Part shown: positions 5,474 through 12,823 of the stretch, piece after piece
Layout: the number at the start of each line of letters is the position of its first letter
Numbering within the stretch: position 1 is the stretch's first letter
Virus record (IMG/VR): IMGVR_UViG_3300030390_001169
Coordinates: 1-22,603 of that record
DNA: 22,603 bases
Strand: one strand, 5' to 3'
Source of the DNA: a virus
Made by a program: the position numbers and the translations under genes
Notes under the pieces: model-generated
The model's database searches: none
What the model was told of the DNA's origin: nothing
The model's input: only the letters and a program-made list of their open reading frames with translations

Positions 5474-7987
5474 TTAATTTTTCTTGAAATTTCTACCAAA
5501 ATCGTGAATTTTACTAGCATTAGACATCTCTTGTCGTCTAAGACTGTTTTGATTTGATAGAATTGTTTTAGTTAGCGAAGTTTCAGAGCGTAATTCTGCT
5601 AAATCTTCGTTTTGCTCCAGTTTATCTTCAGTGTTTTGTTGGTTCATCATAGCTTTCATAGTATCTAAGCTAATTCTACCTTCATCAAACGCAGCTCTAG
5701 CTTGATTTTGTCTTGCTTTAAGATCTAGTTCTCTAGTTTTTAGTTTAATTAGAGGATCTCCACCAAATTCACTGATAACTTTTTGTTCTTCATCCATATA
5801 ATCTTTAGTTAGCTCTGCAATCAACACAGCTTTTCTAGCATTCATATTTTGTGTCAATTGATTTGCTTGTTGGACAAGCTGTTGATTATTAGGATTTTGT
5901 TGTAACTGCATTTGCATTTGTCTTGCTTGAATTAATTCCTCTTTAAACTCTAATTGAATTTGTTCTTGAGACATTAAACTAATTCTTTCCAAAATATTTT
6001 TTTGTAATGCACCCATAACCATAGGATTGTTTTGTACAGTGTTAGATTTCATAAAGTTTAAATGTGAATCAATATGGGCTTTGTGATCTTGTCCTTGAAA
6101 GGCTTGAAAAGGTTTACCTGCCAACGCTGCAATTTCTTCCATACTCGGATCAATCGGAGTAGGTTGTGCCGGTGGGGGTAAAATTGATGCAATATTTTTT
6201 ACTCCTAAAGCTTCATACATAGACCTATACGCTTGGTATAGGTTATGTAGTTGAGGATTCGATTGCGCTAATTGAAGTTGTGATTGCGCCATCGAAATTC
6301 TTTGAGTTTGTGAAAATATATTTGGATCTGCAACCGGTAGAATATCTATTCTATCATCAAAGTCTGAGACCTTAACATTTCTAGCAGCACCGGGTACATC
6401 GTAAGGATATACAGGTGGTAGATATGTTTTAAATACATTCGCTAATAATTTAAATTCTTGTTTTAGACCAACGTATAATCTTTTGTGTATGGCTGACATT
6501 ACACGTGAACCACGCTCCAATAATGCTACTGTCGTACCGACGGCGGCTTGTTGGTTCATATCACCCACTTGCATATCTGCGATGGCCGCGAAACGCTGAC
6601 CAGCTGATACTACAACACCCATTAATTGTAATAATGTTTGATCAGGACCTTTGAAAGGTAAAGTCATAAACTGATCTTTAATGTTTCCACCAGGTGCATC
6701 TACATCTCTAAACTCACCAGGTTGTAAGGGTTGTGCATCATCTCTAATTCTAATACCACGAGATTTAAATCCAGCGGGTAAATTAGCTAAAGTTCCAGCA
6801 TCAAGTAATTGTCTTAACGCAGCTGTGGCTGTTCTTGTTAAACCACCAATCATATGAATTAAACCAAAGCCATAAAAACCAGTACCTGGTAAAAATTTAA
6901 ACTGAACAAAGTAATTAATTTTTTTCATCATTGTATCACCTTGATTGTAGTTTCTTCTAATTGATAAAACAGTTTGATTGGATTCAGCTATTGTTATGAC
7001 GTAAGGAAGTTTAATACCTGTTTCTTCTCCATCTTCACCCATATCTTCATAGCCTTCTAAATCTAAATTTGTATGAATTTCTAATAAAGTGTATTGATCT
7101 TCTTGACCATCTTTTTGAATTCCTTCAAGTTCTAATTTTTTATCTTGTAATTCGTTTTGAGTTACAGGGGGCGAACCTAAATCTACATCTCTGTAAAATC
7201 CTGCAACTTGTTGTTTTCTTAATTCATTCTCTGAAATTTTAATAACGTGTACAACCGCTTCTGCGTCATCTAAAGAGTTAGCTGAATAAGGTACAATTAA
7301 ATCATCTGCCGGTACAAATTTAGAAACGGCTCTACCTAAAAGGTCGTCATAATAAACTTTCTTAAAGGTAGAACCGGACAGGGGTAGATAGAAAAGCATT
7401 TGGTCAAACTCTGGTTCATATTCTTTCATCTGATCCATAATTTGATAATTCATAAAATCTCTTACACGGTGTGCTTGATCTTGTTTCTCTGGAGATGTAG
7501 CTCCTAAAATTTGCGTTCTTACCGGACCGTCGGCTGGTAATAATTCTTTGTAAGCTTGCGCTTGAAATTGTGTAACTGCTTCTGCAAGAACTGGATGATT
7601 GACACCACTAGCTCCTCTGAAAGGTTCTGTTCTTCTCTCATATTTAAATCCTAATAGTTCTAAACCTTCTCTATAAGATTGTTCCCAATCTCCTCTAGAT
7701 TCTTTGTACTCTGTGTATTGATCAAATAATTTATTTCCTAATGGAGATAAAACTCCATCGTCTAATGATTCAGCTAAGTTAGCAAAATGATCTTGAGCCA
7801 TTGATGGGTCAAGTGCATTTGGATCAAAAGATACTTCAGCACCACCTTCGTCATCCATTGTTACTTCTACGTCTTCTGATTTTTGAACAATGTCTTCGTT
7901 AGGTGTTTCTACTTCAGTTACTTCTGTTTCTTTGAATTCTTCGTCGCTTACAGATTGATTCGGTAAAGCGTCATCTATTTCTGCCAT
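5474..7987 (-). CDS. Portal (head-tail connector) protein
   Basis: 837 residues, a size typical of podovirus-type portals. An acidic N-terminus (1-65) is followed by the core, with TEPFRGASGVNHPVLAEAV (about 120-138) and AYKELLPADGPVRTQILG, which I recall from large marine phage portals. A Gln-rich helical C-terminus (about 650-837) contains LQQNPNNQQLVQQANQLTQN and would form the crown. The portal forms the dodecameric ring at one capsid vertex through which TerL pumps DNA. It sits one gene downstream of TerL, the usual order. AAGGAT precedes the ATG. Confidence 0.9.
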   Translation of the reverse strand: MAEIDDALPNQSVSDEEFKETEVTEVETPNEDIVQKSEDVEVTMDDEGGAEVSFDPNALDPSMAQDHFANLAESLDDGVLSPLGNKLFDQYTEYKESRGDWEQSYREGLELLGFKYERRTEPFRGASGVNHPVLAEAVTQFQAQAYKELLPADGPVRTQILGATSPEKQDQAHRVRDFMNYQIMDQMKEYEPEFDQMLFYLPLSGSTFKKVYYDDLLGRAVSKFVPADDLIVPYSANSLDDAEAVVHVIKISENELRKQQVAGFYRDVDLGSPPVTQNELQDKKLELEGIQKDGQEDQYTLLEIHTNLDLEGYEDMGEDGEETGIKLPYVITIAESNQTVLSIRRNYNQGDTMMKKINYFVQFKFLPGTGFYGFGLIHMIGGLTRTATAALRQLLDAGTLANLPAGFKSRGIRIRDDAQPLQPGEFRDVDAPGGNIKDQFMTLPFKGPDQTLLQLMGVVVSAGQRFAAIADMQVGDMNQQAAVGTTVALLERGSRVMSAIHKRLYVGLKQEFKLLANVFKTYLPPVYPYDVPGAARNVKVSDFDDRIDILPVADPNIFSQTQRISMAQSQLQLAQSNPQLHNLYQAYRSMYEALGVKNIASILPPPAQPTPIDPSMEEIAALAGKPFQAFQGQDHKAHIDSHLNFMKSNTVQNNPMVMGALQKNILERISLMSQEQIQLEFKEELIQARQMQMQLQQNPNNQQLVQQANQLTQNMNARKAVLIAELTKDYMDEEQKVISEFGGDPLIKLKTRELDLKARQNQARAAFDEGRISLDTMKAMMNQQNTEDKLEQNEDLAELRSETSLTKTILSNQNSLRRQEMSNASKIHDFGRNFKKN

Positions 7988-7989
7988 AT

Positions 7990-9048
7990 TTATCCTTTTA
8001 GTTTAAACATTGTTGCAAGTCCACCTTTTTTAAATTGTGCATAACGAGGAGTACCACTTTTTCCACCATAACCCATAACACCTCCATCTTTAGAAGAACC
8101 TGAAAAAGTTGAGCCTTTACCTGGATCTGAAGCATATTCTTGAGCACTTGATGCTCCATCATATCTTCCACCGGTCATTGCATTTTGTCTATCTCTTGAT
8201 GCTTTAGATTGAGACGCGTATGCTGCATCCAATGCTGATTGTCTTGCTTGAGCTTCACTAGCTATTTTGTCTTCATAAGCTTTTTTCTCTGCTATAGCTC
8301 TATCAAGTTTTGCTTGTTGAAATTTTGAAAGAGTTTTATAACCCATCATTTTTTCTATGTATTTCTCTAATTGTAATCCATAATCATTTGTTCCAAAACC
8401 TGATACAACATTTTGACCAGACAATACTGAACCCGGTCCATACTTTGCTAAACCAGAATTAGGATCGTTTCCAATCATCATTTGACCATCTGTAAATTTT
8501 AAATTATCAGACGTTCCGGTAATTCTTGTTCCTGTTTGTCCTCCTAAAAAATCCATTTGTGGTTGAAGGTCAGGATTATAATTCATAGCATTAGGGTTTA
8601 ATGCATTTCTTTTATTAGCTAAAGCCATCATTGGAGTAATTGCAAAGTTTTGAAATTTATTTGCTCCTGAAACAATTCCACTTCCTATTCTACTGTCTGA
8701 AAATTTATCCATCATTGAGCCTGTAAAGTCTCCTACTTTTGAAAATGTTTTTCCTAGAAAACTATTTGGATCTAAAGAAGTTGTTTGGCGAGTTAAGGGA
8801 TCAAGAGTAGTTATTCCTCCTTCACCTCCTCCACCTTGTTGATATTGATTTATATTTTGATTTATAATATTCGGAGTTGTGGGTGTAGATGTAGTCGGAG
8901 TTGATGTTGTAGTAGATGTTGTTGCAGACGAAGGTGTAGAACCTTGATAACCAAACAATGATAAATAATCATTCATATTTGGAAATTGATTTTGTAATAC
9001 TGAACTGCCTTTATAGGTATTAATATAATTTGAAAAATCTTGTGCCAT
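7990..9048 (-). CDS. Probable virion protein with Ser/Thr-rich linker, unknown function
   Basis: 352 residues. A short N-terminal domain (FSNYINTYKGSSVLQNQFPN, MNDYLSLFGYQGS) is followed by a Ser/Thr/Pro linker (about 36-60) and GGGGEGG. The middle is Asn/Gly/Ser-rich (TPMMALANKRNALNPNAMNY). A helical segment near 230-285 precedes a Gly-rich end with KKGGLATMFKLKG, again the GG motif. It lies between TerL and portal, coupled to TerL by TAATG. Composition suggests a structural or internal virion protein. No domain recognised. Confidence 0.75.
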   Translation of the reverse strand: MAQDFSNYINTYKGSSVLQNQFPNMNDYLSLFGYQGSTPSSATTSTTTSTPTTSTPTTPNIINQNINQYQQGGGGEGGITTLDPLTRQTTSLDPNSFLGKTFSKVGDFTGSMMDKFSDSRIGSGIVSGANKFQNFAITPMMALANKRNALNPNAMNYNPDLQPQMDFLGGQTGTRITGTSDNLKFTDGQMMIGNDPNSGLAKYGPGSVLSGQNVVSGFGTNDYGLQLEKYIEKMMGYKTLSKFQQAKLDRAIAEKKAYEDKIASEAQARQSALDAAYASQSKASRDRQNAMTGGRYDGASSAQEYASDPGKGSTFSGSSKDGGVMGYGGKSGTPRYAQFKKGGLATMFKLKG

Positions 9049-10511
9049 TAATAATACGTTCTCTCTGTTTTCGGTAATGCATTTTCTTTTTCATCTTCGG
9101 GGTGTCCAATAAAACCTCCCTGTCTAAAGCGCATTATCGCTTGTGTTGTACTGTCCACCAAATCATCGTGATCTCCATAAGGAAATGATGCACACTCTTC
9201 GATTACCTCTTCGGCAAACTTGTCTTCAGTTGCCCAAATAATTCCACTTTCAAATAATGGAGCAACCGCATTAACTCTAGCGTGTTTATCACTACCTTTG
9301 CTAGGAGTATAGTTTATAACAGGTATACCCATTTTTCGCAACTCAAAAGTTAAAGGCATTCCAGAAGCTTTAGCCTCCACGATCACCGTTTCAGGGTTCC
9401 AGTAGCGATATTGTTCCATAGCAACTTTTTTAAGTTCAGGAAATTCTAAACGTTCTTTGACTGCATCTAGAAGTATTAAGTTAGGTGGTGAATCTTGATC
9501 AGGATAAAATACACCCCACGTTGTAATTGCAGAATAATCCGCAGTTTCTTTTTTAAGAAACGCCGTATCATAACTTTGAATAATATGTTGTAGAGGTGGA
9601 ATATATCCTTTGTCCCACACGTTCCACCATTCTCGTTTAATTAATGATCCTTCTTCAGCCGTTGGGTTCTGCATCCACTGTGCATTCCATTTACCAACAG
9701 ACAGAGAAGCTTTCACCGATTCGAGTTCCTCTTTCTTCCAATACTCTGGCCATACCGGTTTCTCACTTGGTAAGATTGCTGGAAACTCAATCACTTCCCA
9801 CTGATCTGATTTTAATTCTTTTTGAGACTTAAGTAACATACCAGTCAAGTCTTTCATATTCCATCTCGTCATAACCAAGACGATCGCTCCACCAGGTTGA
9901 AGTCTTTGTCTTGGTCCTGATGTATACCATTCATACGCACGCTCTAGTGCAGTTACGTTCAACGCATCTTGCTCCGAGTGTGGGTCATCAATGATAAGTA
10001 AATCCGCTCCACGACCCGTTATGGCAGATCCAACACCAGCTGCGTAGTATTCACCACCTTGTTCTGTTTCCCATTTGCCCGCGGCTTGCGAATCTTCTCT
10101 TAGTCTTGTTTTGAAAACGGATTGATATTCGGGGCTATCGATTAAATTTTTAGCTTTACGTCCAAAGCGGATCGCTAATTCTGTGGTGTGGGTCGTTTGA
10201 ATAATCTTTAGATCAGGTTTACGTCCTACCATCCAAGAGGGTAAGAGGTAAGACGCAAACTCAGATTTAGTATGCCTAGGGGGCATATTAATAATAAGTC
10301 TTTTAATTTTTTTATTTGCGATGTCATTAAATTTTTGTGAAATTTTTTTGTGATGCTTACCTTCTATAAACTCTGGCCAAACGTGTTTGACAAAACTTAG
10401 AAAGTCTTTTTGAACTGAGTTCTGTTTTTTCTTCTCATCAAATTTAATGGCGTATTTTAAGAATTCTTTCTTAGCGTCAGGGGGAAGTTTGTTTATTAGT
10501 TCTTCATTCAT
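9048..10511 (-). CDS. terL: Terminase large subunit (packaging ATPase and nuclease)
   Basis: 487 residues. The Walker A-like motif is MPPRHTKSEF (76-85), Walker B is LLIIDDPH (171-178), and the coupling motif is VLVMTRW (211-217). The RNase H-like nuclease domain carries acidic residues in SYDTAF (Asp 314), VIVEAKASG (Glu 379) and GDHDDLVDS (around 447-454). This is a complete two-domain TerL. It docks on the portal, pumps DNA with ATP and cuts the concatemer. It overlaps the upstream nuclease gene by four bases (ATGA) and the downstream gene by TAATG. The small subunit is not adjacent; it is on the other strand at 15157-15669. Confidence 0.97.
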   Translation of the reverse strand: MNEELINKLPPDAKKEFLKYAIKFDEKKKQNSVQKDFLSFVKHVWPEFIEGKHHKKISQKFNDIANKKIKRLIINMPPRHTKSEFASYLLPSWMVGRKPDLKIIQTTHTTELAIRFGRKAKNLIDSPEYQSVFKTRLREDSQAAGKWETEQGGEYYAAGVGSAITGRGADLLIIDDPHSEQDALNVTALERAYEWYTSGPRQRLQPGGAIVLVMTRWNMKDLTGMLLKSQKELKSDQWEVIEFPAILPSEKPVWPEYWKKEELESVKASLSVGKWNAQWMQNPTAEEGSLIKREWWNVWDKGYIPPLQHIIQSYDTAFLKKETADYSAITTWGVFYPDQDSPPNLILLDAVKERLEFPELKKVAMEQYRYWNPETVIVEAKASGMPLTFELRKMGIPVINYTPSKGSDKHARVNAVAPLFESGIIWATEDKFAEEVIEECASFPYGDHDDLVDSTTQAIMRFRQGGFIGHPEDEKENALPKTERTYY

Positions 10512-10801
10512 TTTCGTTTACCTTCACGGCATTCGCCGTCGTGCACATACAATAAGTTGATTATAGATTTAAACTTTTTATTTCGCAACCCTCTAGAAAT
10601 AGTGTTTCCTTTTTTATTTCCACTTAATCTGAAGTTTTCTGTCTTTACTTCCCAACATTGTACCTCACCGGTATCAGGATTAAAGGTTATTAGATCCACG
10701 GTACCATTGGTTTGACAAGAATCAAAAACATCTAGACCTTTAGCCATTAAGTAACAAACGGCAATCTTCTCGTTGTAGCACCCTTTTCTGTTCTTCTTCA
10801 T
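10508..10801 (-). CDS. Small PD-(D/E)XK nuclease coupled to terL
   Basis: 97 residues. The sequence shows GCYNEKIAVCYLMAKGLDVF (helix 1 with Glu 11), then TVDLITF (Asp 36) and CWEVKTEN (Glu 51, Lys 53), the D...ExK pattern of the restriction-endonuclease/Holliday-resolvase fold. The size is near that of stand-alone resolvase-like proteins. Its last four bases overlap the TerL start (ATGA), so the two are made together. A role in cutting branched DNA or assisting packaging is a reasonable inference. A G-rich AAGGGG lies only two bases before the ATG, a tight ribosome site. Confidence 0.75.
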   Translation of the reverse strand: MKKNRKGCYNEKIAVCYLMAKGLDVFDSCQTNGTVDLITFNPDTGEVQCWEVKTENFRLSGNKKGNTISRGLRNKKFKSIINLLYVHDGECREGKRK

Positions 10802-11027
10802 AACCCCTTTTGAAAAAAAATTTTATAAAATTTTTTACAACTTGTAATATATATGAAAATGAAAATACCCCATATCTTTATCTAAATCAAACTATATATA
10901 CTAATATATACTACATCCTTTTTGTTTTAGATTGTTTGAATTAATATTCTTATTTATCTATTCTAATTGCTTTGGTACCTCTATTGGATAATAAGGAACT
11001 ACGTACTCTGAATATATAATAAGTAAT
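10802..11027. other. AT-rich intergenic region upstream of the terL operon
   Basis: No convincing open frame on either strand. Apart from the candidate promoter and the TATATACTA pair it shows only AT-rich sequence. Together with the three hairpins at 11028-11137 it forms a gene-free stretch of about 340 bases. Confidence 0.6.
10862..10890 (-). promoter_or_regulatory. Candidate sigma-70-type promoter for the terL operon
   Basis: On the minus strand TTGATT (10890-10885), a 17-base spacer and TATTTT (10867-10862) lie about 60 bases upstream of the nuclease/terL operon. The surrounding DNA is very AT-rich, so chance matches are expected. Two copies of TATATACTA spaced ten bases apart (10895-10903, 10905-10913) lie just upstream. 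Confidence 0.3.
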
Positions 11028-11046
11028 AGTATGCCTACGGCATACT
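11028..11046. repeat. Hairpin 1 of a hairpin cluster
   Basis: AGTATGCC, three-base loop TAC, GGCATACT: a perfect 8-bp stem. No T-run follows on either strand. Contains the heptamer CCTACGG also found in hairpin 3. Confidence 0.75.
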
Positions 11047-11070
11047 CTTAAGGTGTCGAAAATCGATACA

Positions 11071-11091
11071 ACCCACGCTTGTGGCGTGGGT
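11071..11091. repeat. Hairpin 2 of a hairpin cluster
   Basis: ACCCACGC, loop TTGTG, GCGTGGGT: a perfect 8-bp, GC-rich stem in an AT-rich genome. No T-run on either side. The adjacent GTGGGTCGTGG (11086-11096) has an inverted 11-base copy at 12055-12065. Confidence 0.75.
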
Positions 11092-11100
11092 CGTGGCTTG

Positions 11101-11137
11101 TTATCCGTAGGTTATTTAATTTATAACCTACGGATAA
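11101..11137. repeat. Hairpin 3: 15-bp perfect stem after a gene stop
   Basis: TTATCCGTAGGTTAT, a seven-base loop, ATAACCTACGGATAA: 15 perfect pairs. It starts four bases past the stop of the minus-strand gene at 11142, where a terminator would sit, but CAAGCC rather than a U-tract follows on that strand. It could block 3' exonucleases, terminate by another route, or be a DNA signal. Confidence 0.8.
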
Positions 11138-11141
11138 AATA

Positions 11142-11435
11142 TTAATAGGCTTGAATAATTATTCTTTGAGTATTTGGTATTTCAATAACTGATGTGTGAT
11201 TTCTTAAATCATCAAGATTTTTTATATCTTGATAGTTTTCTTTTATTTCTTTGAGGTTCTTGTATTCATCATACTCACATCTAAAGGCGATAGGGTCGAA
11301 CTCTATTTCTGTACCACAATCTTCTTCATATTGAGTAAGGTACTCAAACAAAGCACTTGCACCCTCAAAACTAAATCCGTGTTTATCTTTCGACATTTCA
11401 CTTACGAATTGATATTCAGTAATTGTATCTTTCAT
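11142..11435 (-). CDS. Conserved acidic phage protein (FSFEGASAL family), unknown function
   Basis: 97 residues, strongly acidic. The conserved-looking core is FSFEGASALFEYLTQYEED followed by TEIEFDPIAFRCEYDEYKNL and a C-terminal strand TQRIIIQAY. I recall this pattern from small proteins of many unrelated phages and plasmids; no function is established to my knowledge. Its charge would fit a DNA-mimic or protein-inhibitor role, which is speculation. AAAGGAAAAC precedes the ATG. It is the last gene of a three-gene unit. Confidence 0.8.
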   Translation of the reverse strand: MKDTITEYQFVSEMSKDKHGFSFEGASALFEYLTQYEEDCGTEIEFDPIAFRCEYDEYKNLKEIKENYQDIKNLDDLRNHTSVIEIPNTQRIIIQAY

Positions 11436-11453
11436 TTTTGTTTTCCTTTCTAT

Positions 11454-11651
11454 TTATTTATTATCGACGATTATAGTTTCAAATCTAAAATTTTGCAATG
11501 ACCAATAATCTTTGATTTCTTTGTTTGCTCGGTCGTTAATCAGATCCATTTTACAAAATTCTAAACTTTCTTTTTCCGTATGACCTTGTGAGGTCATACG
11601 AATTATATTAGCGCCGTCAATGGCGCAAGTTTTATAGATGGTTTTAAACAT
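11454..11651 (-). CDS. Small protein encoded across two hairpins, unknown function
   Basis: 65 residues from the ATG at 11651, which overlaps the upstream stop by eight bases. A longer start at 11681 would overlap the upstream gene by 38 bases and add ten residues. Sequence: MFKTIYKTCAIDGANIIRMT, then SQGHTEKESLEFCKMDLIND and a helical, polar rest. Two perfect hairpins (11577-11600 and 11611-11626) lie inside its 5' half, so the protein sequence there is constrained by them. No fold recognised. Confidence 0.6.
   Translation of the reverse strand: MFKTIYKTCAIDGANIIRMTSQGHTEKESLEFCKMDLINDRANKEIKDYWSLQNFRFETIIVDNK
11577..11600. repeat. Hairpin 4, inside a coding region
   Basis: CGTATGACCT, loop TGTG, AGGTCATACG: a perfect 10-bp stem within the small gene at 11454-11651. 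Its outer arms (CGTATG / CATACG) resemble those of hairpin 1 (AGTATG / CATACT), and its CTTGTG loop region resembles hairpin 2. Confidence 0.75.
11611..11626. repeat. Hairpin 5, inside a coding region
   Basis: GCGCC, six-base loop, GGCGC: a short, fully GC stem 10 bases from hairpin 4, near the start of the same small gene. On the mRNA it lies about 25 bases after the start codon and could affect translation. Confidence 0.55.
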
Positions 11652-11877
11652 TTTTAGTATTATCCAAATATTTTTTTTCATCTATATCTTTAAGAAGTTT
11701 TTCATAATTAATATAAGGGTAAAAATTTTGAATACCTCTTATAGTCTTATTCAAATCTTCTTCTAACATACAAAAAGCCGTTGCATTTTTTTTAGGCTTG
11801 TAGTCGGCGTATGTATTCCTAAACTTTACTAATTCATCAACTAAGTTGTATAAATTGGGTAATGGTTCTTTTTTCAT
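11644..11877 (-). CDS. Small helical protein, unknown function
   Basis: 77 residues from the ATG at 11877 (MKKEPLPNLYNLVDELVKFR). The frame stays open to 11913, but GGAGG lies five bases before 11877, so I prefer that start. Mixed charge, probably helical, with GIQNFYPYINYEKLLKDIDE near the C-terminus. First gene of a unit whose promoter-like motif is about 55 bases upstream. Not recognised. Confidence 0.65.
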   Translation of the reverse strand: MKKEPLPNLYNLVDELVKFRNTYADYKPKKNATAFCMLEEDLNKTIRGIQNFYPYINYEKLLKDIDEKKYLDNTKNV

Positions 11878-11930
11878 TTTTTCCTCCGTTTGTTTTTTTT
11901 GTTTGTAATTCAAAACGAATCACTTATAAG

Positions 11931-11959
11931 AATATATGGGAAGAATTTTAAAAAATCAA
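11931..11959 (-). promoter_or_regulatory. Promoter-like site with the TTCCCATAT motif (copy 1)
   Basis: On the minus strand TTGATT (11959-11954), 17-base spacer, TATATT (11936-11931), with TTCCCATATATT at 11942-11931. It lies about 55 bases upstream of the start at 11877. The TTCCCATATA core recurs upstream of two other minus-strand units (14813-14824 and 20446-20457). Confidence 0.45.
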
Positions 11960-11986
11960 ATGAATAAAAGCTTTTATAATTGGATC

Positions 11987-12089
11987 GAGCTGCGCCGAGC
12001 TGCCGTTGAGCTGCGCCAAGAAAAAAAATTAACTAGGTTCTATAGATCCACAAACCACGACCCACAGAAAAAATTTGATTGTGCAGCTC
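11987..12089. repeat. Cluster of GAGCTGC heptamers in noncoding DNA
   Basis: Three direct copies of GAGCTGC at 11987-11993, 11997-12003 and 12008-12014, spaced 10 and 11 bases (one helical turn), and an inverted copy (GCAGCTC) at 12083-12089. The heptamer is GC-rich in an AT-rich genome. Copies also occur inside terS at 15292-15298 and 15544-15550. Could be protein binding sites. The gap 11878-12179 otherwise holds poly-T tracts and the iterons listed next. Confidence 0.6.
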
Positions 12090-12124
12090 AAACGATTTTT
12101 TTTATTTTTTTTATGAATAAGGAA

Positions 12125-12210
12125 CAAGCGAGAATACAAGCGAATAACTCACAAGCGATCGACAAGCGAGGATCGTTAATTAATTTTTTTTATAATTAAC
12201 CAACAAGCGA
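12125..12210. repeat. Iteron-like array: five direct CAAGCGA repeats
   Basis: CAAGCGA begins at 12125, 12137, 12152, 12163 and 12204, all in the same orientation. The last copy lies within the 3' end of the nuclease gene at 12180. ATAACTCACAAGCGA (12144-12158) matches 14 of 15 bases at 15075-15089 upstream of terS. A T-rich tract (12095-12115) lies beside the array. Consistent with sites for a DNA-binding protein such as a replication initiator or TerS. Confidence 0.75.
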
Positions 12211-12563
12211 TTGACCTCGTCCCAATCATCTTGAACCAAGCAAGGCGTTTCACGATGATCTTCTAAAAGTCCGTAAATACTTTTACTCCCATAAAGTTTT
12301 ATGGAGCGAGGAACGGCAGTGCCGAGCAAGATGAAATTACGTTTAGGTCGTAGTAAATGGAATAGTTTTTGATGTGGTGAGAAGATAACTTTCTTCTGTT
12401 TTTCGTTCTTAATTAATTTTAACTCAACCATAAAAAAACCACAGTGATCGTGGTATCCAAGACAATCACACACTCCAAAACTTGACCAACTTTCCAATCT
12501 TGTCCACCTAATTTGAGGGGTATTTTTCTTCAAAAGTTTCCAAAGGTCACTCTCTTTTTTCAT
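12180..12563 (-). CDS. PD-(D/E)XK nuclease, VRR-NUC/resolvase-like
   Basis: 127 residues. ESDLWKLLKKNTPQIRW and RLESWSSFGVCDCLGY (Asp 33) lead into GFFMVELKLIK (Glu 47, Lys 49), then FSPHQKLFHLL (His 64, Gln 65). This E-D-ExK-Q order matches small phage nucleases of the VRR-NUC/Holliday-resolvase-like fold. It probably trims or resolves branched phage DNA. It seems to be a single-gene unit: a terminator for the upstream operon lies at 12629-12654, and repeats follow its 3' end. No clear Shine-Dalgarno sequence precedes the ATG. A 6-bp inverted repeat, ACTCTT/AAGAGT (12571-12589), just upstream could be an operator. Confidence 0.78.
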   Translation of the reverse strand: MKKESDLWKLLKKNTPQIRWTRLESWSSFGVCDCLGYHDHCGFFMVELKLIKNEKQKKVIFSPHQKLFHLLRPKRNFILLGTAVPRSIKLYGSKSIYGLLEDHRETPCLVQDDWDEVNRLLVNYKKN

Positions 12564-12628
12564 AGTACAAACTCTTATTTTAAAAGAGTAAAAATTGCAA
12601 GATAAGAGGGGTTGTGAGTGGGGGAAAA

Positions 12629-12654
12629 CCCTCTCAAAAGTTAATTTGAGAGGG
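12629..12654 (-). terminator. Rho-independent terminator of the 14758-12665 operon
   Basis: A perfect 10-bp stem, CCCTCTCAAA / TTTGAGAGGG, with a six-base loop, followed on the minus strand by TTTTCC. It begins 10 bases past the stop codon at 12665. The U-tract is short, but the stem and position are convincing. Confidence 0.7.
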
Positions 12655-12664
12655 AAAGGGAGTT

Positions 12665-12823
12665 CTATTTAATTTCTTGTTCTTCTGATTTCTGCATCAT
12701 TAATCGTTGCATTTCTGCAAGTTCTCCAAAAGTAGTCTCTAGTGATATGTCAAAATCTTCACCAAATACCTTTTTGAAAGATTGTTTAAAGTGTTCTTCA
12801 GTATTAAAGTTTTTTATCTTCAT
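12665..12823 (-). CDS. Small acidic protein, unknown function
   Basis: 52 residues: MKIKNFNTEEHFKQSFKKVF, then GEDFDISLETTFGELAEMQR and a Gln/Glu-rich tail. GGAG stands seven bases before the ATG. Overlaps the upstream gene by 20 bases. Last gene before the terminator at 12629-12654. Not recognised. Confidence 0.65.
   Translation of the reverse strand: MKIKNFNTEEHFKQSFKKVFGEDFDISLETTFGELAEMQRLMMQKSEEQEIK

Noticed and set aside
11101-11137. The 15-bp hairpin as an ordinary Rho-independent terminator
   Set aside because: The position fits, but there is no U-tract on the strand of the upstream gene, so I list it as a hairpin of unknown role.
11936-12199. Plus-strand open frame of 87 codons between two minus-strand units
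   Set aside because: It has no ribosome site, its residues simply read through the GAGCTGC and CAAGCGA repeats and poly-T tracts, and it overlaps the 3' end of the nuclease gene. Repeats explain it better.
12175-12200. GTTAATTA ... TAATTAAC inverted repeat as a terminator of the 12180 nuclease gene
   Set aside because: The stem is AT-only and overlaps the coding end; chance is likely in this composition.
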